This document shows positions 22,309-30,227 of a stretch of 38,487 nucleotides of DNA, piece after piece. The stretch's first letter is position 1, and each line of letters begins with the position of its first letter. This DNA is from Stenotrophomonas sp. MYb238. GTDB taxonomy: Bacteria; Pseudomonadota; Gammaproteobacteria; Xanthomonadales; Xanthomonadaceae. Position numbers and translations under genes: made by a program. The stretch lies in the NCBI RefSeq assembly GCF_009496535.1, contig NZ_WIDL01000030.1, positions 1 through 38,487 of the forward strand. Reading direction: 5' to 3'. The notes below the pieces were generated by a model, which worked only from the letters and a program-made list of their open reading frames with translations, did not search any database and was not told the origin of the DNA.

Positions 22309-23091
22309 TCAAACCGCATTGAAGCTCGCCGCCAGCGTGCCGACCACCAGCACCCAGCCGTCCACCAGCACGAACAGCAGGATCTTGAATGGCGCGGAGA
22401 TCAGCATCGGCGAAAGCATCATCATGCCCATCGACATCAGCACGCTGGACACCACCAGGTCGATGATCACGAACGGGATGAAGATCAGGAAGCCGATCTC
22501 GAAGGCGGTCTTCAGCTCGCTGGTCACGAACGAGGCCACCAGCACCGGGAACGGGATCGCGTCCGGGCCGGCATAGGGGCCGTGGCCGGCCAGGCCGGCG
22601 AAGGTCATCAGGTCGGTCTCGCGCACCTGCGCCAGCATGAAGGCGCGCAGCGGCTGGGTGGTCAGCGCCCAGGCGGTCTGGAAGTCGATCTGCCCGTCCA
22701 GGTACGGCGCCATGCCGGTGGACCAGGCCTTGTCCCAGACCGGCATCATGATCATCGCGGTCAGGAACAGCGCCAGGCCGAGCAGCACCTGGTTGGACGG
22801 CGTCTGCCCGGTACCCATCGCCTGGCGCAGCAGGCCGAGCACGATGATGATGCGGGTGAAGGCGGTCAGCACCAGCAGCAGCGACGGCAGCAGGGTGATG
22901 GCCGTCATCAGCAGCAGGGTCTGCAGCGGCAGGCTCACCGGCTGGCCGCCGATGCGGCCGACGTTCACGTCAGGCAGGGCCGGCAGCTGCGGCGCGGCGG
23001 GTGCGGCCCAGGCGAACAGCGGCAGCGCCAGCAGGGCGAACAGGAACGCCAGCTGCCAGCAGCGGCGGGGATCGAAGCGGTGGACCGGCAT
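22309..23091 (-). CDS. fliP: Flagellar export gate protein FliP
   Basis: Export-gate protein of 260 residues. A cleavable signal peptide (about 1-30, ending FAWAAPA) is followed by four membrane segments. The family signatures are TRIIIVLGLLRQAMGTGQTPSNQVLLGLALFLT (about 100-132) and the C-terminal SMGMMMLSPMLISAPFKILLFVLVDGW. It starts two bases after fliO and partners FliQ and FliR. The gap to fliQ contains the palindrome at 22205-22305. Confidence 0.97.
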   Translation of the reverse strand: MPVHRFDPRRCWQLAFLFALLALPLFAWAAPAAPQLPALPDVNVGRIGGQPVSLPLQTLLLMTAITLLPSLLLVLTAFTRIIIVLGLLRQAMGTGQTPSNQVLLGLALFLTAMIMMPVWDKAWSTGMAPYLDGQIDFQTAWALTTQPLRAFMLAQVRETDLMTFAGLAGHGPYAGPDAIPFPVLVASFVTSELKTAFEIGFLIFIPFVIIDLVVSSVLMSMGMMMLSPMLISAPFKILLFVLVDGWVLVVGTLAASFNAV

Positions 23092-23093
23092 GG

Positions 23094-23501
23094 TCAGGCG
23101 TCCTTGCGCAGCTTCTGCTGCAGCAGCTGCGCGAAATTCGGGAGGTGTTTGAGGTTGGGAAGCGACGGCGGCGGCGCCTGCGGCAACGGTTCAGGCAGCT
23201 GGTGCAGGGTGCTGATGCCGCCGGCGGTGACGCCCAGCAGCAGCTGCTGGCCGTTGACGTCCACCACCACCACGCGTTCCTTGGCGCCGACGTTGAGGCT
23301 GGCCACCACCTTCAGCCCGTCGGCCGGGCGGAAGCCGCTGCCGGGCATGCGCTTGAGCAGCCAGCCCAGGCCGACGATCAGCGCCAGCACCATCAGCAGC
23401 GCCATCACCGCGCCGAACAGGCCCGGCGCGGCGGGAGCGTGCTGCCCGACCGGCGCGGCCTTGGCCGCGACGGCGAGGGCGGCGGCCGGCAGCAGGCTCA
23501 A
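23094..23501 (-). CDS. fliO: Flagellar assembly protein FliO
   Basis: Small membrane protein of 135 residues that helps assemble FliP. One membrane helix lies at about 28-48 (LFGAVMALLMVLALIVGLGWLLKRM). A conserved cytoplasmic segment follows (LKVVASLNVGAKERVVVVDVNGQQLLLGVTAGGI). The start appears to be TTG at 23501: CCGGAG lies about six to eight bases upstream, and TTG overlaps the fliN stop as TTGA. The next in-frame ATG would fall inside the membrane helix. Confidence 0.93.
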   Translation of the reverse strand: MSLLPAAALAVAAKAAPVGQHAPAAPGLFGAVMALLMVLALIVGLGWLLKRMPGSGFRPADGLKVVASLNVGAKERVVVVDVNGQQLLLGVTAGGISTLHQLPEPLPQAPPPSLPNLKHLPNFAQLLQQKLRKDA

Positions 23502-23842
23502 CGCAGTCTCCGGATGCGTTCGCTGGGGCTGACCACGTCGGTCAGGCGCACGCCGAAGCGGTCGTTGATGACCACCACCTCGCCGTGGGCGATCAGCGTG
23601 CCGTTGACGAACACGTCCAGGGACTCGCCGGCGCCGCGTTCCAGTTCCACCACCGAGCCCTGGTTGAGCTGCAGCAGGTTGCGGATTGGCACGCGCGCGC
23701 GCCCGACCTCCAGCGACAGCGTCACCGGCACGTCCAAGATCACGTCCAGGTTGAGGTCGGCCTGGCCGTCGCCCTCGGCCTGCAGGTTGGCGAACTGCGC
23801 CGGAGCGGCGGCGGGCGTTTCGTTGGGGTCGTTCTCAGTCAT
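23498..23842 (-). CDS. fliN: Flagellar motor switch protein FliN
   Basis: C-ring protein of 114 residues. A variable acidic N-terminus of about 28 residues precedes the SpoA fold (LDVILDVPVTLSLEVGRARVPIRNLLQLNQGSVVELER, then VFVNGTLIAHGEVVVINDRFGVRLTDVVSP). It starts eight bases before the fliM stop and its stop overlaps the fliO TTG. Confidence 0.97.
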   Translation of the reverse strand: MTENDPNETPAAAPAQFANLQAEGDGQADLNLDVILDVPVTLSLEVGRARVPIRNLLQLNQGSVVELERGAGESLDVFVNGTLIAHGEVVVINDRFGVRLTDVVSPSERIRRLR

Positions 23843-24851
23843 TGGACTCTTCCTGGGACACGGGCGGGCGCTGGCGCTTGCCCGGCGGATGGGTTGCGGT
23901 GATCTTGATGGCGTTGCGGTCGTTGGCGATGCCGAATTCCCCGGTGAACACCGGGATGCCTTCCACGCACAGCGGGACGTCCTTGATCATGTCGATGGGC
24001 AGGACGTCGCCGACCTTCAGGCGGGTGAGGTCGCGCAGGCTCATGCGGCGGCGCGCGATCACGCTGGACAGCTCCACCTCGGCGGTGTCCAGTTGTTCGC
24101 GCAGCATGATCGCCCAGCTCTCGTCGCGGTCGTTGCGGTCGCTCTGGATGCCGGCGTCGAGCAGTTCGCGGATCGGCTCGAGCATCGAGTAGGGCAGGGT
24201 GATGTGGATGTCGCCGCCGCCGCTCTCCAGCTCGACGTGGAAGCGGCACACCACCACGTACTCGCGCGGGCTGACGATGTTGGCGAAGTGCGGGTTGATC
24301 TCGGAGTTGATGTAGTCGAAATCGACGTTCATCACCGGGCTCCAGGCCTCGCGCAGGTCGGCGAAGGTCTGCTTGAGCATCAGCTGGATCACGCGCATCT
24401 CGGTGGCGGTGAACTCGCGGCCCTCGATGCGGGTGTGGTAGCGCCCGTCGCCGCCGAAGAAGTTGTCCACCACCGCGAACACCAGGGTCGGTTCGAACAC
24501 GATCAGGCAGGTGCCGCGCAGCGGCTTGAAGCGCACCAGGTTCAGGTTGGTGGGCACGTACAGCGAGTGCAGGTAGTCGCCGAACTTGATCAGTTCGATG
24601 CCGCGCACCGACAGCTCGGCCGAGCGCCGGATCAGGTTGAACAGGCCGATGCGCCACAGCCGCACGAAGCGCTCGTTGACCATCTCCAGGGTGGGCATGC
24701 GCCCGCGGATGATCCGGTCCTGGCTGGCGAAGTCGTAGGCCCGCGCCTCGCCCGGCGGCGGTTCCGGCTCGACGGTCTCCACCGCGCCGGAATCGACGCC
24801 GTGCAGCAGGGCGTCGATCTCATCCTGGGACAGCAGGTCGTTGATGCTCAT
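23835..24851 (-). CDS. fliM: Flagellar motor switch protein FliM
   Basis: C-ring switch subunit of 338 residues that binds CheY-P and flips rotation. The N-terminal CheY-binding peptide is DLLSQDEIDALLHG (residues 5-18). The middle CheC-like domain (about 45-230) contains the FGGDG motif and YDFASQDRI entry, and the C-terminal SpoA domain is at about 250-325. The ATG lies ten bases after the fliL stop. The N-terminal peptide is the clearest counterpart to the repeats in CheA at 10213-10497. Confidence 0.97.
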   Translation of the reverse strand: MSINDLLSQDEIDALLHGVDSGAVETVEPEPPPGEARAYDFASQDRIIRGRMPTLEMVNERFVRLWRIGLFNLIRRSAELSVRGIELIKFGDYLHSLYVPTNLNLVRFKPLRGTCLIVFEPTLVFAVVDNFFGGDGRYHTRIEGREFTATEMRVIQLMLKQTFADLREAWSPVMNVDFDYINSEINPHFANIVSPREYVVVCRFHVELESGGGDIHITLPYSMLEPIRELLDAGIQSDRNDRDESWAIMLREQLDTAEVELSSVIARRRMSLRDLTRLKVGDVLPIDMIKDVPLCVEGIPVFTGEFGIANDRNAIKITATHPPGKRQRPPVSQEESND

Positions 24852-24861
24852 CGGCGCGGCC

Positions 24862-25401
24862 TTACTGGGTGACGAAACTGGTGAACAGCAGGTCGTCGGC
24901 GGTCTTCTTGCCGGTCTCGGCCATCATCAGCTTCTGCACCTCGGCCAGCGCGGCGGCCTGCAGCTTCTCCTTGCCGGCGCGGTCGGCGATCTGTTCCGGT
25001 TCGACCTGGGAGAACAGCATCAGCAGCCTGGCGCGGATCGCCGGGGCATGGGTCTGCAATGCCGGCAGCGCTTCCGGGTCGCGGGTCATCAGCTGCACCT
25101 CGACCTGCAGGTAGCGCGGGCCGTCCAGGCGGCCGCTGAGGTTGACCACGAAGGCCGGATCGAGCGCGAAGTACTGGGCGGGGGCCGGCGTGGCCGGCGC
25201 GGCGGCCTTGGCCTTGGCCGGCGCCGCGTCGGCGTGGCCCTGGGTGAAATACCAGACCGCGCCGCCGGCGCCACCGGCGGCGATCACGGCGATCAGGACC
25301 GTGGCCAGCATCGAGCGGCGCGGCTTGGCGGCCGGGTCCTTGTCCTTGTCCTTGTCCTTGGAGGGGTCTGGCTTGCGGGATTTGTCGGCGGCGGCTGCCA
25401 C
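24862..25401 (-). CDS. fliL: Flagellar basal-body-associated protein FliL
   Basis: Stator-associated inner-membrane protein of 179 residues. A charged cytoplasmic tail with a KDKDKDKD run leads to one membrane helix at about 31-53. The periplasmic domain (about 75-179) carries YFALDPAFVVNLSG, RYLQVEVQLMTRDPEAL and a TSFVTQ end, typical of FliL. The start is GTG at 25401, supported by GAGGAG six bases upstream. It heads the fliLMNOPQR operon under a sigma-54-type promoter. Confidence 0.95.
   Translation of the reverse strand: MAAAADKSRKPDPSKDKDKDKDPAAKPRRSMLATVLIAVIAAGGAGGAVWYFTQGHADAAPAKAKAAAPATPAPAQYFALDPAFVVNLSGRLDGPRYLQVEVQLMTRDPEALPALQTHAPAIRARLLMLFSQVEPEQIADRAGKEKLQAAALAEVQKLMMAETGKKTADDLLFTSFVTQ
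25336..25359. repeat. Four-fold hexanucleotide repeat in fliL
   Basis: Four perfect tandem copies of GTCCTT (plus strand) encode the Asp-Lys run in the FliL cytoplasmic tail. Unit gain or loss keeps the frame and would only change tail length. Confidence 0.85.
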
Positions 25402-25433
25402 GTTGTGCTCCTCAGGGTTGCTGTCCCTGAATA

Positions 25434-25449
25434 TGCAATATGCGTGCCG
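25434..25449 (-). promoter_or_regulatory. Sigma-54 promoter of fliLMNOPQR
   Basis: The minus strand reads CGGCACG, CATA, TTGCA: all consensus positions of TGGCACG-N4-TTGCA except the first, with GG and GC exactly ten bases apart. It lies 33 bases before the fliL GTG. Confidence 0.82.
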
Positions 25450-25499
25450 CAGTGCGGGTCAAGTGCGACGACGGGAAGTTGACGACCGCCAGTCGCGAC

Positions 25500-25554
25500 G
25501 AAACCGGGACCGGCGTCCGGTTTCCCCCTGGAAACCGCCGTCCGGCCGCGGTTT
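25500..25554 (-). terminator. Tandem hairpins after fliK
   Basis: Two stems lie directly after the fliK stop: AAACCGC/GCGGTTT (25532-25554) and GAAACCGG/CCGGTTTC (25500-25524). The second stem ends in TTTC. Together they probably end the fliE-to-fliK transcript before the fliL promoter. Confidence 0.55.
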
Positions 25555-25557
25555 TCC

Positions 25558-26751
25558 TCAGGCGTAGGCGTCGAGCAGGCCGCGCAGCCGGATCGCGTGC
25601 ACGCCCGTCGTAGCTTGCGCCCCGTCGCCGCCCACGTCGGCTTCTGCGCTGCCGCCGCTGCCGGCCGCCTGGCCTTCGCCGCCGGACGCGCGCGGATTGG
25701 AGGACTGCTGGCCGACGTCGGCATGCGCCAGCTGCAGGCCCTGTTCGCCGAGCATTTCGCGCAGCCGGGGCAGGCCGTTCTCCAGCGCGTGGCGGACCTC
25801 GGCGTGGGCGCTGGAGAAGGTGGCATGCACGCGGTCGCCTTCCAGCTGCAGCTTCACCTCCACCGGTCCCAGGTCGTTCGGGGTGACGCGGATGTGGGCG
25901 TGGCCGATCTTCTGGTCGGCCAGCCAGCCCACGCGCGCGCCGACGGCTTCGTCGAAATCGGGGGACTGCATGTCCACCGGCGCGGACAGCGCCGGCGGGA
26001 AGGCTGCCGCCGGCCGCGCCTCGGCCACGGCGGCCAGGTTCTGCAGCAGCGGGCCGAACAGCGCGGCGGTGGCGGCGGAAGGCTCCGTCGCCGGCAGCGC
26101 GTTGCCGGCATCGGCGCGCGGCGCACCCGGAGGGAGTCCGGTGGCCAGCTGCGCCACGGCATCGACGGCCGCCTCGGCGGCGGCCGCCTGCGGCGCGGCC
26201 TGCACGGTGGGCGCGGCGACGGCCGGAGCGGACGTCATGGCCGGAGCCGGCTGTTGAAGCGGTGCCGGTGGCGCCGCCGGGTTGGCCAGCGTCGGCGGGG
26301 CCGCGACCGCGCGCGGATCGCCCGCGAAGGCCATGGCGCTGACGCCGGCAACGGCGGGATCGACCGGCGCCGGAATATCGACAGGCAGGCCGGAAAGGCC
26401 CGGCGGCGGCCACGGCAGTTCGTCCGGATCGGCGGCGTCCTGCGGTTGCCGGGTATCGGCCTCCGGCTTGGCTGCCGGCTTGTCGGCGCCGCTGGCGGCG
26501 GTCTCGTCGACGGGCCCGGAAGGAGTGCCGGATCCGGGCGCGGAAGCGGAATCGTCGGTGCCCTTGCCCTGCGCCTCCGGCGCGGGTTTGGCGGCGGGTC
26601 TGGCCGCCGGGCGCGGCGCGGGCGGTGGCGTGGCCTGCAGCAGCGCGTCGAAGCCACCGGCGTCCTTGCCGCCGCTGCCCGCGGCCGTGGAAGCGGCACC
26701 CGCGCCGCCGGTGCCGGCCGCCGCGGAGGGGCCGAGGGAAAGCGGGGTCAT
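25558..26751 (-). CDS. fliK: Flagellar hook-length control protein FliK
   Basis: Secreted ruler protein of 397 residues that measures the hook and triggers the FlhB switch. The first 250 or so residues are low-complexity Ala/Pro/Gly, as usual for FliK. The conserved C-terminal hook domain (about 277-345) reads WLADQKIGHAHIRVTPNDLG, PVEVKLQLEGDRVHATF and LRREMLGEQGLQL-like. The ATG overlaps the fliJ stop. The N-terminal half can only be identified by position and composition. Confidence 0.94.
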   Translation of the reverse strand: MTPLSLGPSAAAGTGGAGAASTAAGSGGKDAGGFDALLQATPPPAPRPAARPAAKPAPEAQGKGTDDSASAPGSGTPSGPVDETAASGADKPAAKPEADTRQPQDAADPDELPWPPPGLSGLPVDIPAPVDPAVAGVSAMAFAGDPRAVAAPPTLANPAAPPAPLQQPAPAMTSAPAVAAPTVQAAPQAAAAEAAVDAVAQLATGLPPGAPRADAGNALPATEPSAATAALFGPLLQNLAAVAEARPAAAFPPALSAPVDMQSPDFDEAVGARVGWLADQKIGHAHIRVTPNDLGPVEVKLQLEGDRVHATFSSAHAEVRHALENGLPRLREMLGEQGLQLAHADVGQQSSNPRASGGEGQAAGSGGSAEADVGGDGAQATTGVHAIRLRGLLDAYA

Positions 26752-27200
26752 GGCGTACCGTCCTCGGTGGAACGCTGGGCCTGGCGGACGCGGCGCGCGC
26801 CCAGGTCGTCCATCTCGCGCTGGTCGCGGCGGTCCTCGACCTGTTTTTCCTGGGCGCGGTAGCTGGCCGCGAGCTGCTCCAGCACCTGCTTGTCGCGGCT
26901 GGCCAGCAGCAGGCGCGCGCGTTCGGCATCGACGCGCTCGCGGTTGCGGTCCACGGTCTGGCTCTGCTGCTGCACGGCGCTGTCCAGGCGGTCGAGGAAG
27001 GCGCGGCGGTTCATCAGCTGCGACGGGCTGGTGGCGGCCATCTGCGCGCCGGCGTATTCCTCGGCGTAGCGGCGCAGTTCCTCCAGGCGCGACAGGTGCA
27101 TGTCCAGCGCCTGCTGGCGCTCGGCCAGGGCGCGGGCGACTTCGTCTTCGTGATCCTGCGCGCGGCGCAGCAAGGGGTCCAGGCGACGGGATTGCTTCAT
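26748..27200 (-). CDS. fliJ: Flagellar export chaperone FliJ
   Basis: Coiled-coil stalk protein of 150 residues that links the FliI ATPase to FlhA. Nearly the whole sequence is charged heptad-rich helix (DEVARALAERQQALDMHL, LRRYAEEYAGAQM, RNRERVDAERARLLLASRDK). The ATG at 27200 overlaps the fliI stop (ATGA); the frame runs on upstream inside fliI, but that extension is an artefact. The stop overlaps the fliK start. Confidence 0.93.
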   Translation of the reverse strand: MKQSRRLDPLLRRAQDHEDEVARALAERQQALDMHLSRLEELRRYAEEYAGAQMAATSPSQLMNRRAFLDRLDSAVQQQSQTVDRNRERVDAERARLLLASRDKQVLEQLAASYRAQEKQVEDRRDQREMDDLGARRVRQAQRSTEDGTP

Positions 27201-28591
27201 GGGACGTTCTCGCTTTCGACCAGGCGTTTCAGTGCGGCAAGGCTGTGGGGAAGGTCGGCGGCCAGGCTGACGTCCTGGCCGAGGAAATCGAGGATCTCGG
27301 GCCAGCGTTCCAGCGCTTCGTCGGTGGCCGGATCGTTGCCGCGCTGGTAGGCGCCGATGGCGATCAGGTCGCGGTTGGCAGAATACGCCGCCACCAGCCG
27401 CTTGAGCTTGCGGATGCGCAGGCGCCAGGCGTCGTCGGCGATGTCCTGGACCACGCGGCTGACCGAGGATTCCACGTCGATGGCCGGGTACAGCCCCGAA
27501 TCGGCAACCCGGCGCGAAAGCAGGATGTGGCCGTCGAGGATGGCGCGCGCGGCGTCGGCGATCGGGTCCTGCGGGTCGTCGCCCTCGGTGAGCACGGTAT
27601 AGAAGGCGGTGATGGAGCCGCGGCCCTTGGCGCCGTTGCCGGCGCGTTCGACCAGCGCCGGCAGCTTGGCGAACACGCTGGGTGGGTAGCCGCGGGTGGT
27701 CGGCGGCTCGCCGACGGACAGGCCGATCTCGCGCTGGGCCTGGGCGAAGCGGGTCAGCGAATCCATCAGCAGCAGCACGTTCAGGCCCTGGTCGCGGAAC
27801 CATTCGGCGATCGCGGTGGCGCGGTAGGCGCCATGCAGGCGCGCCAGCGGCGGGCGGTCGGCCGGGGCGGCCACCACCACGGCGCGGCGCAGGCCTTCCT
27901 CGCCCAGGGTGGTCTCGACGAAATCGCGCACTTCGCGGCCGCGTTCGCCGATCAGGCCCACGACGATGACGTCGGCCGAGGTGAAGCGGGTCATCATGCC
28001 CAGCAGCGTCGATTTGCCGACGCCGGAGCCGGCGAACAGGCCCACGCGCTGGCCGCGGCCGATCGGCAGCAGCGCGTTGATCGCGCGCACGCCCACGTCC
28101 AGCGGCTGGATGATGGGTTCGCGCGCCAGCGGGTTGATCGAGGCGCCGGCCATGCTGGCGCTGCCCTCGGCGCGGATCGGGCCCTTGCCGTCCAGCGGCA
28201 CGCCGTCGCTGTCGATGACGCGGCCGAGCAGGCCTTCGCCCACTTCCACGCCGCCGCGCCGGTAGGAGGGCACCACCCGCGCGTTGGGCAGCAGGCCGTG
28301 CAGTTCGGCGCTGGGCATCAGGTAGGTGCGTTCGCTGGCGAAGCCGACCACTTCGGCATCGACCCAGCCGCCATCGACCTCGACCTTGCAGGTGGCGCCC
28401 ATCGGCGCCTCGCAGCCGACCGCTTCCAGGGTCAGCCCCACCGCGCGGCGCAGCACGCCTTCGCGGATCAGGCCGCGGCCGTGGCCGGGTTCGATGTTGA
28501 TGGCGTCCAGGCGCGCGGCCAGGCGCAGGTTGCGCGCGGCCGCCCAGCCGGCGGGCGCCGGTACGGCGGGGGCAGGGGCGGGCGTGTTCAT
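27197..28591 (-). CDS. fliI: Flagellum-specific export ATPase FliI
   Basis: F1-beta-like ATPase of 464 residues that releases chaperones and energises export with FliH and FliJ. Walker A is GSGVGKST at 188-195, followed by GLIGERGREVRDFVE, Walker B region VLLLMDSLTRFAQAQRE and the PPTTRGYPPSVFAKLP signature. It overlaps fliH and fliJ by four bases on either side. Confidence 0.97.
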   Translation of the reverse strand: MNTPAPAPAVPAPAGWAAARNLRLAARLDAINIEPGHGRGLIREGVLRRAVGLTLEAVGCEAPMGATCKVEVDGGWVDAEVVGFASERTYLMPSAELHGLLPNARVVPSYRRGGVEVGEGLLGRVIDSDGVPLDGKGPIRAEGSASMAGASINPLAREPIIQPLDVGVRAINALLPIGRGQRVGLFAGSGVGKSTLLGMMTRFTSADVIVVGLIGERGREVRDFVETTLGEEGLRRAVVVAAPADRPPLARLHGAYRATAIAEWFRDQGLNVLLLMDSLTRFAQAQREIGLSVGEPPTTRGYPPSVFAKLPALVERAGNGAKGRGSITAFYTVLTEGDDPQDPIADAARAILDGHILLSRRVADSGLYPAIDVESSVSRVVQDIADDAWRLRIRKLKRLVAAYSANRDLIAIGAYQRGNDPATDEALERWPEILDFLGQDVSLAADLPHSLAALKRLVESENVP

Positions 28592-29223
28592 GACGCGGCC
28601 CCGGCCTTGCGCATCACCGTGGACAGCGCCGCGCGCAGGCGTGCGTCCAGGGTGCCGTCGATGCGCACGCTCTCGGCGTGCACGCGCAGATCGCCGCGGC
28701 TCAGTCCCGGGTCGGGGCTCAGGCGCTGGCCGGGTGCGAGCCTGAGCAGCGGCGCCAGCGCGGCGATGTCGTCCGGATGCAGCCGCACCTCGACCTCGCG
28801 GCTGCTGCCGCCCACGGCTTCCAGCGCCTCGTTGACCAGTTCCTGCAGCAGCGCCGGTTCGGCCTCGTAGGCGCGGCCGAGCAGCTGCCCGGCCACGCGC
28901 ACGGCCAGTTCGCCCAGGGCGAGCACCACTTCGTCCTCCAGCCGCACCAGCGGCCGGCTGAAGTTGTCCAGGATGCCGTCGATCTGCGCGACCAGCCGCC
29001 GCACCTCAGCCTGGCCCTGGGCATAGCCTTCGGCATGGCCCTGTTCCAGCCCCTCCTGGCGCGCGGCGTCCTGGATGGCCTGGATCTCCTCCAGTGTCGG
29101 CGGCTGCAGTAGCGGTTCGGGCGGGAAATCGCCGGCGTCGTCCGCGATTCCGCCGGCATCGGGCATCGCCGGTTCCGGCGCGGCGGTGAGGTCCGGGGCC
29201 ATCCAGCGCACGACCGGGCTCAC
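28588..29223 (-). CDS. fliH: Flagellar export ATPase regulator FliH
   Basis: Dimeric regulator of FliI, 211 residues. The Pro-rich N-terminus is followed by the characteristic GxxxG helix (EGLEQGHAEGYAQGQAE, about 57-73) and a V-ATPase E-subunit-like C-terminal half. The start is GTG at 29223, overlapping the fliG stop as GTGA; an ATG seven codons in is an alternative. Confidence 0.93.
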   Translation of the reverse strand: MSPVVRWMAPDLTAAPEPAMPDAGGIADDAGDFPPEPLLQPPTLEEIQAIQDAARQEGLEQGHAEGYAQGQAEVRRLVAQIDGILDNFSRPLVRLEDEVVLALGELAVRVAGQLLGRAYEAEPALLQELVNEALEAVGGSSREVEVRLHPDDIAALAPLLRLAPGQRLSPDPGLSRGDLRVHAESVRIDGTLDARLRAALSTVMRKAGAAS

Positions 29224-30227
29224 AGCATGGTCTCCGCGTTGCCGCCGATGGTGAGGGTGCCTTCATCGGCCATGCGCTTGACGATGGCCAGGATCTCGCG
29301 CTGCGCGGCCTCGACGTCGGACAGCTTGACCGGGCCGCGCGCCTCCATGTCCTCCAGCAGGATCTCGGCGGCGCGCTGGGACATGTTGCGGGTGATCTTG
29401 TCGCGCACCTTGATGTCGGCGCCGCGCAGGGCCAGGCCCAGGCGCTCGCCGCTGACTTCGCGCAGCACCAGTTGCATCTCGCGGTCGTCCAGGTCCACCA
29501 GGTCGTCGAAGACGAACATCAGGTCCTGGATGCGGCTGCCCAGCGGCGCGTCGACCTGCGCGATCGCGCCGAGGATGGCCTGGTCCTGGCCGCCGTCCAT
29601 GAAGTTGAGGATGTTGGCCGCGCACTGCACGCCGCCGATGTTGGACGACTTCAGGTTCTGGTTGCCGGCGAACTGGCGCTCCATGATCTCGTTGAGCTCG
29701 TTGAGCGCGTTGGGCGGGATGCCGTCGAGCGTGGCGATGCGCAGCAGCACGTCCACGCGGGTGCGTTCGGGCAGCAGCTTGAGCGCCTCGGCGGCCTGGT
29801 CGTTCTCCAGGTGCGACATGACGATGGCGATGATCTGCGGGTGTTCGTTGCGCACCAGGTCGGCGACCGCGCGCGGGTCCATCCACTTGAGCGTGTCCAG
29901 GCCGGTGGTGTTGCGGCCCAGCAGGATGCGGTCGATCAGGTTGCTGGCCTTCTCGTTGCCCAGCGCCTGCACCAGCATGTTGCGGATGTAGTCGTCCGAG
30001 CCGACGCTGAGCGAGGTCTTGTTGCCGAGCTCGTTGCTGAACTCGTCCATGACCTGCTGCACCTGCTCACGGCTGACGTCGGTCAGGGTGGCCATGGCGA
30101 TGCCGATCTTCTGCACCTCCTTGGGCTCCATGTGGCGCAGCACTTCGGCCGCGTCGGCCTCGCCCAGCGAGAGCAGCAGCACGGCGGCGCGCTGCACGCC
30201 GCTGATCTGCACGGTGGGATCAGTCAT
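29220..30227 (-). CDS. fliG: Flagellar motor switch protein FliG
   Basis: C-ring torque subunit of 335 residues. The N-terminal domain binds FliF (GVQRAAVLLLSLGEADAAEVLRHM). The middle domain has the EHPQ motif (RNEHPQIIAIVM) that binds FliM. The C-terminal domain carries the charged ridge facing the stator (FVFDDLVDLDDREMQLVLREV). Its start lies eight bases before the fliF stop. Confidence 0.97.
   Translation of the reverse strand: MTDPTVQISGVQRAAVLLLSLGEADAAEVLRHMEPKEVQKIGIAMATLTDVSREQVQQVMDEFSNELGNKTSLSVGSDDYIRNMLVQALGNEKASNLIDRILLGRNTTGLDTLKWMDPRAVADLVRNEHPQIIAIVMSHLENDQAAEALKLLPERTRVDVLLRIATLDGIPPNALNELNEIMERQFAGNQNLKSSNIGGVQCAANILNFMDGGQDQAILGAIAQVDAPLGSRIQDLMFVFDDLVDLDDREMQLVLREVSGERLGLALRGADIKVRDKITRNMSQRAAEILLEDMEARGPVKLSDVEAAQREILAIVKRMADEGTLTIGGNAETML

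Noticed and set aside
27201-27803. N-terminal extension of FliJ to 351 residues
   Set aside because: The extension is fliI in another frame; the ATG overlapping the fliI stop gives the normal FliJ length.
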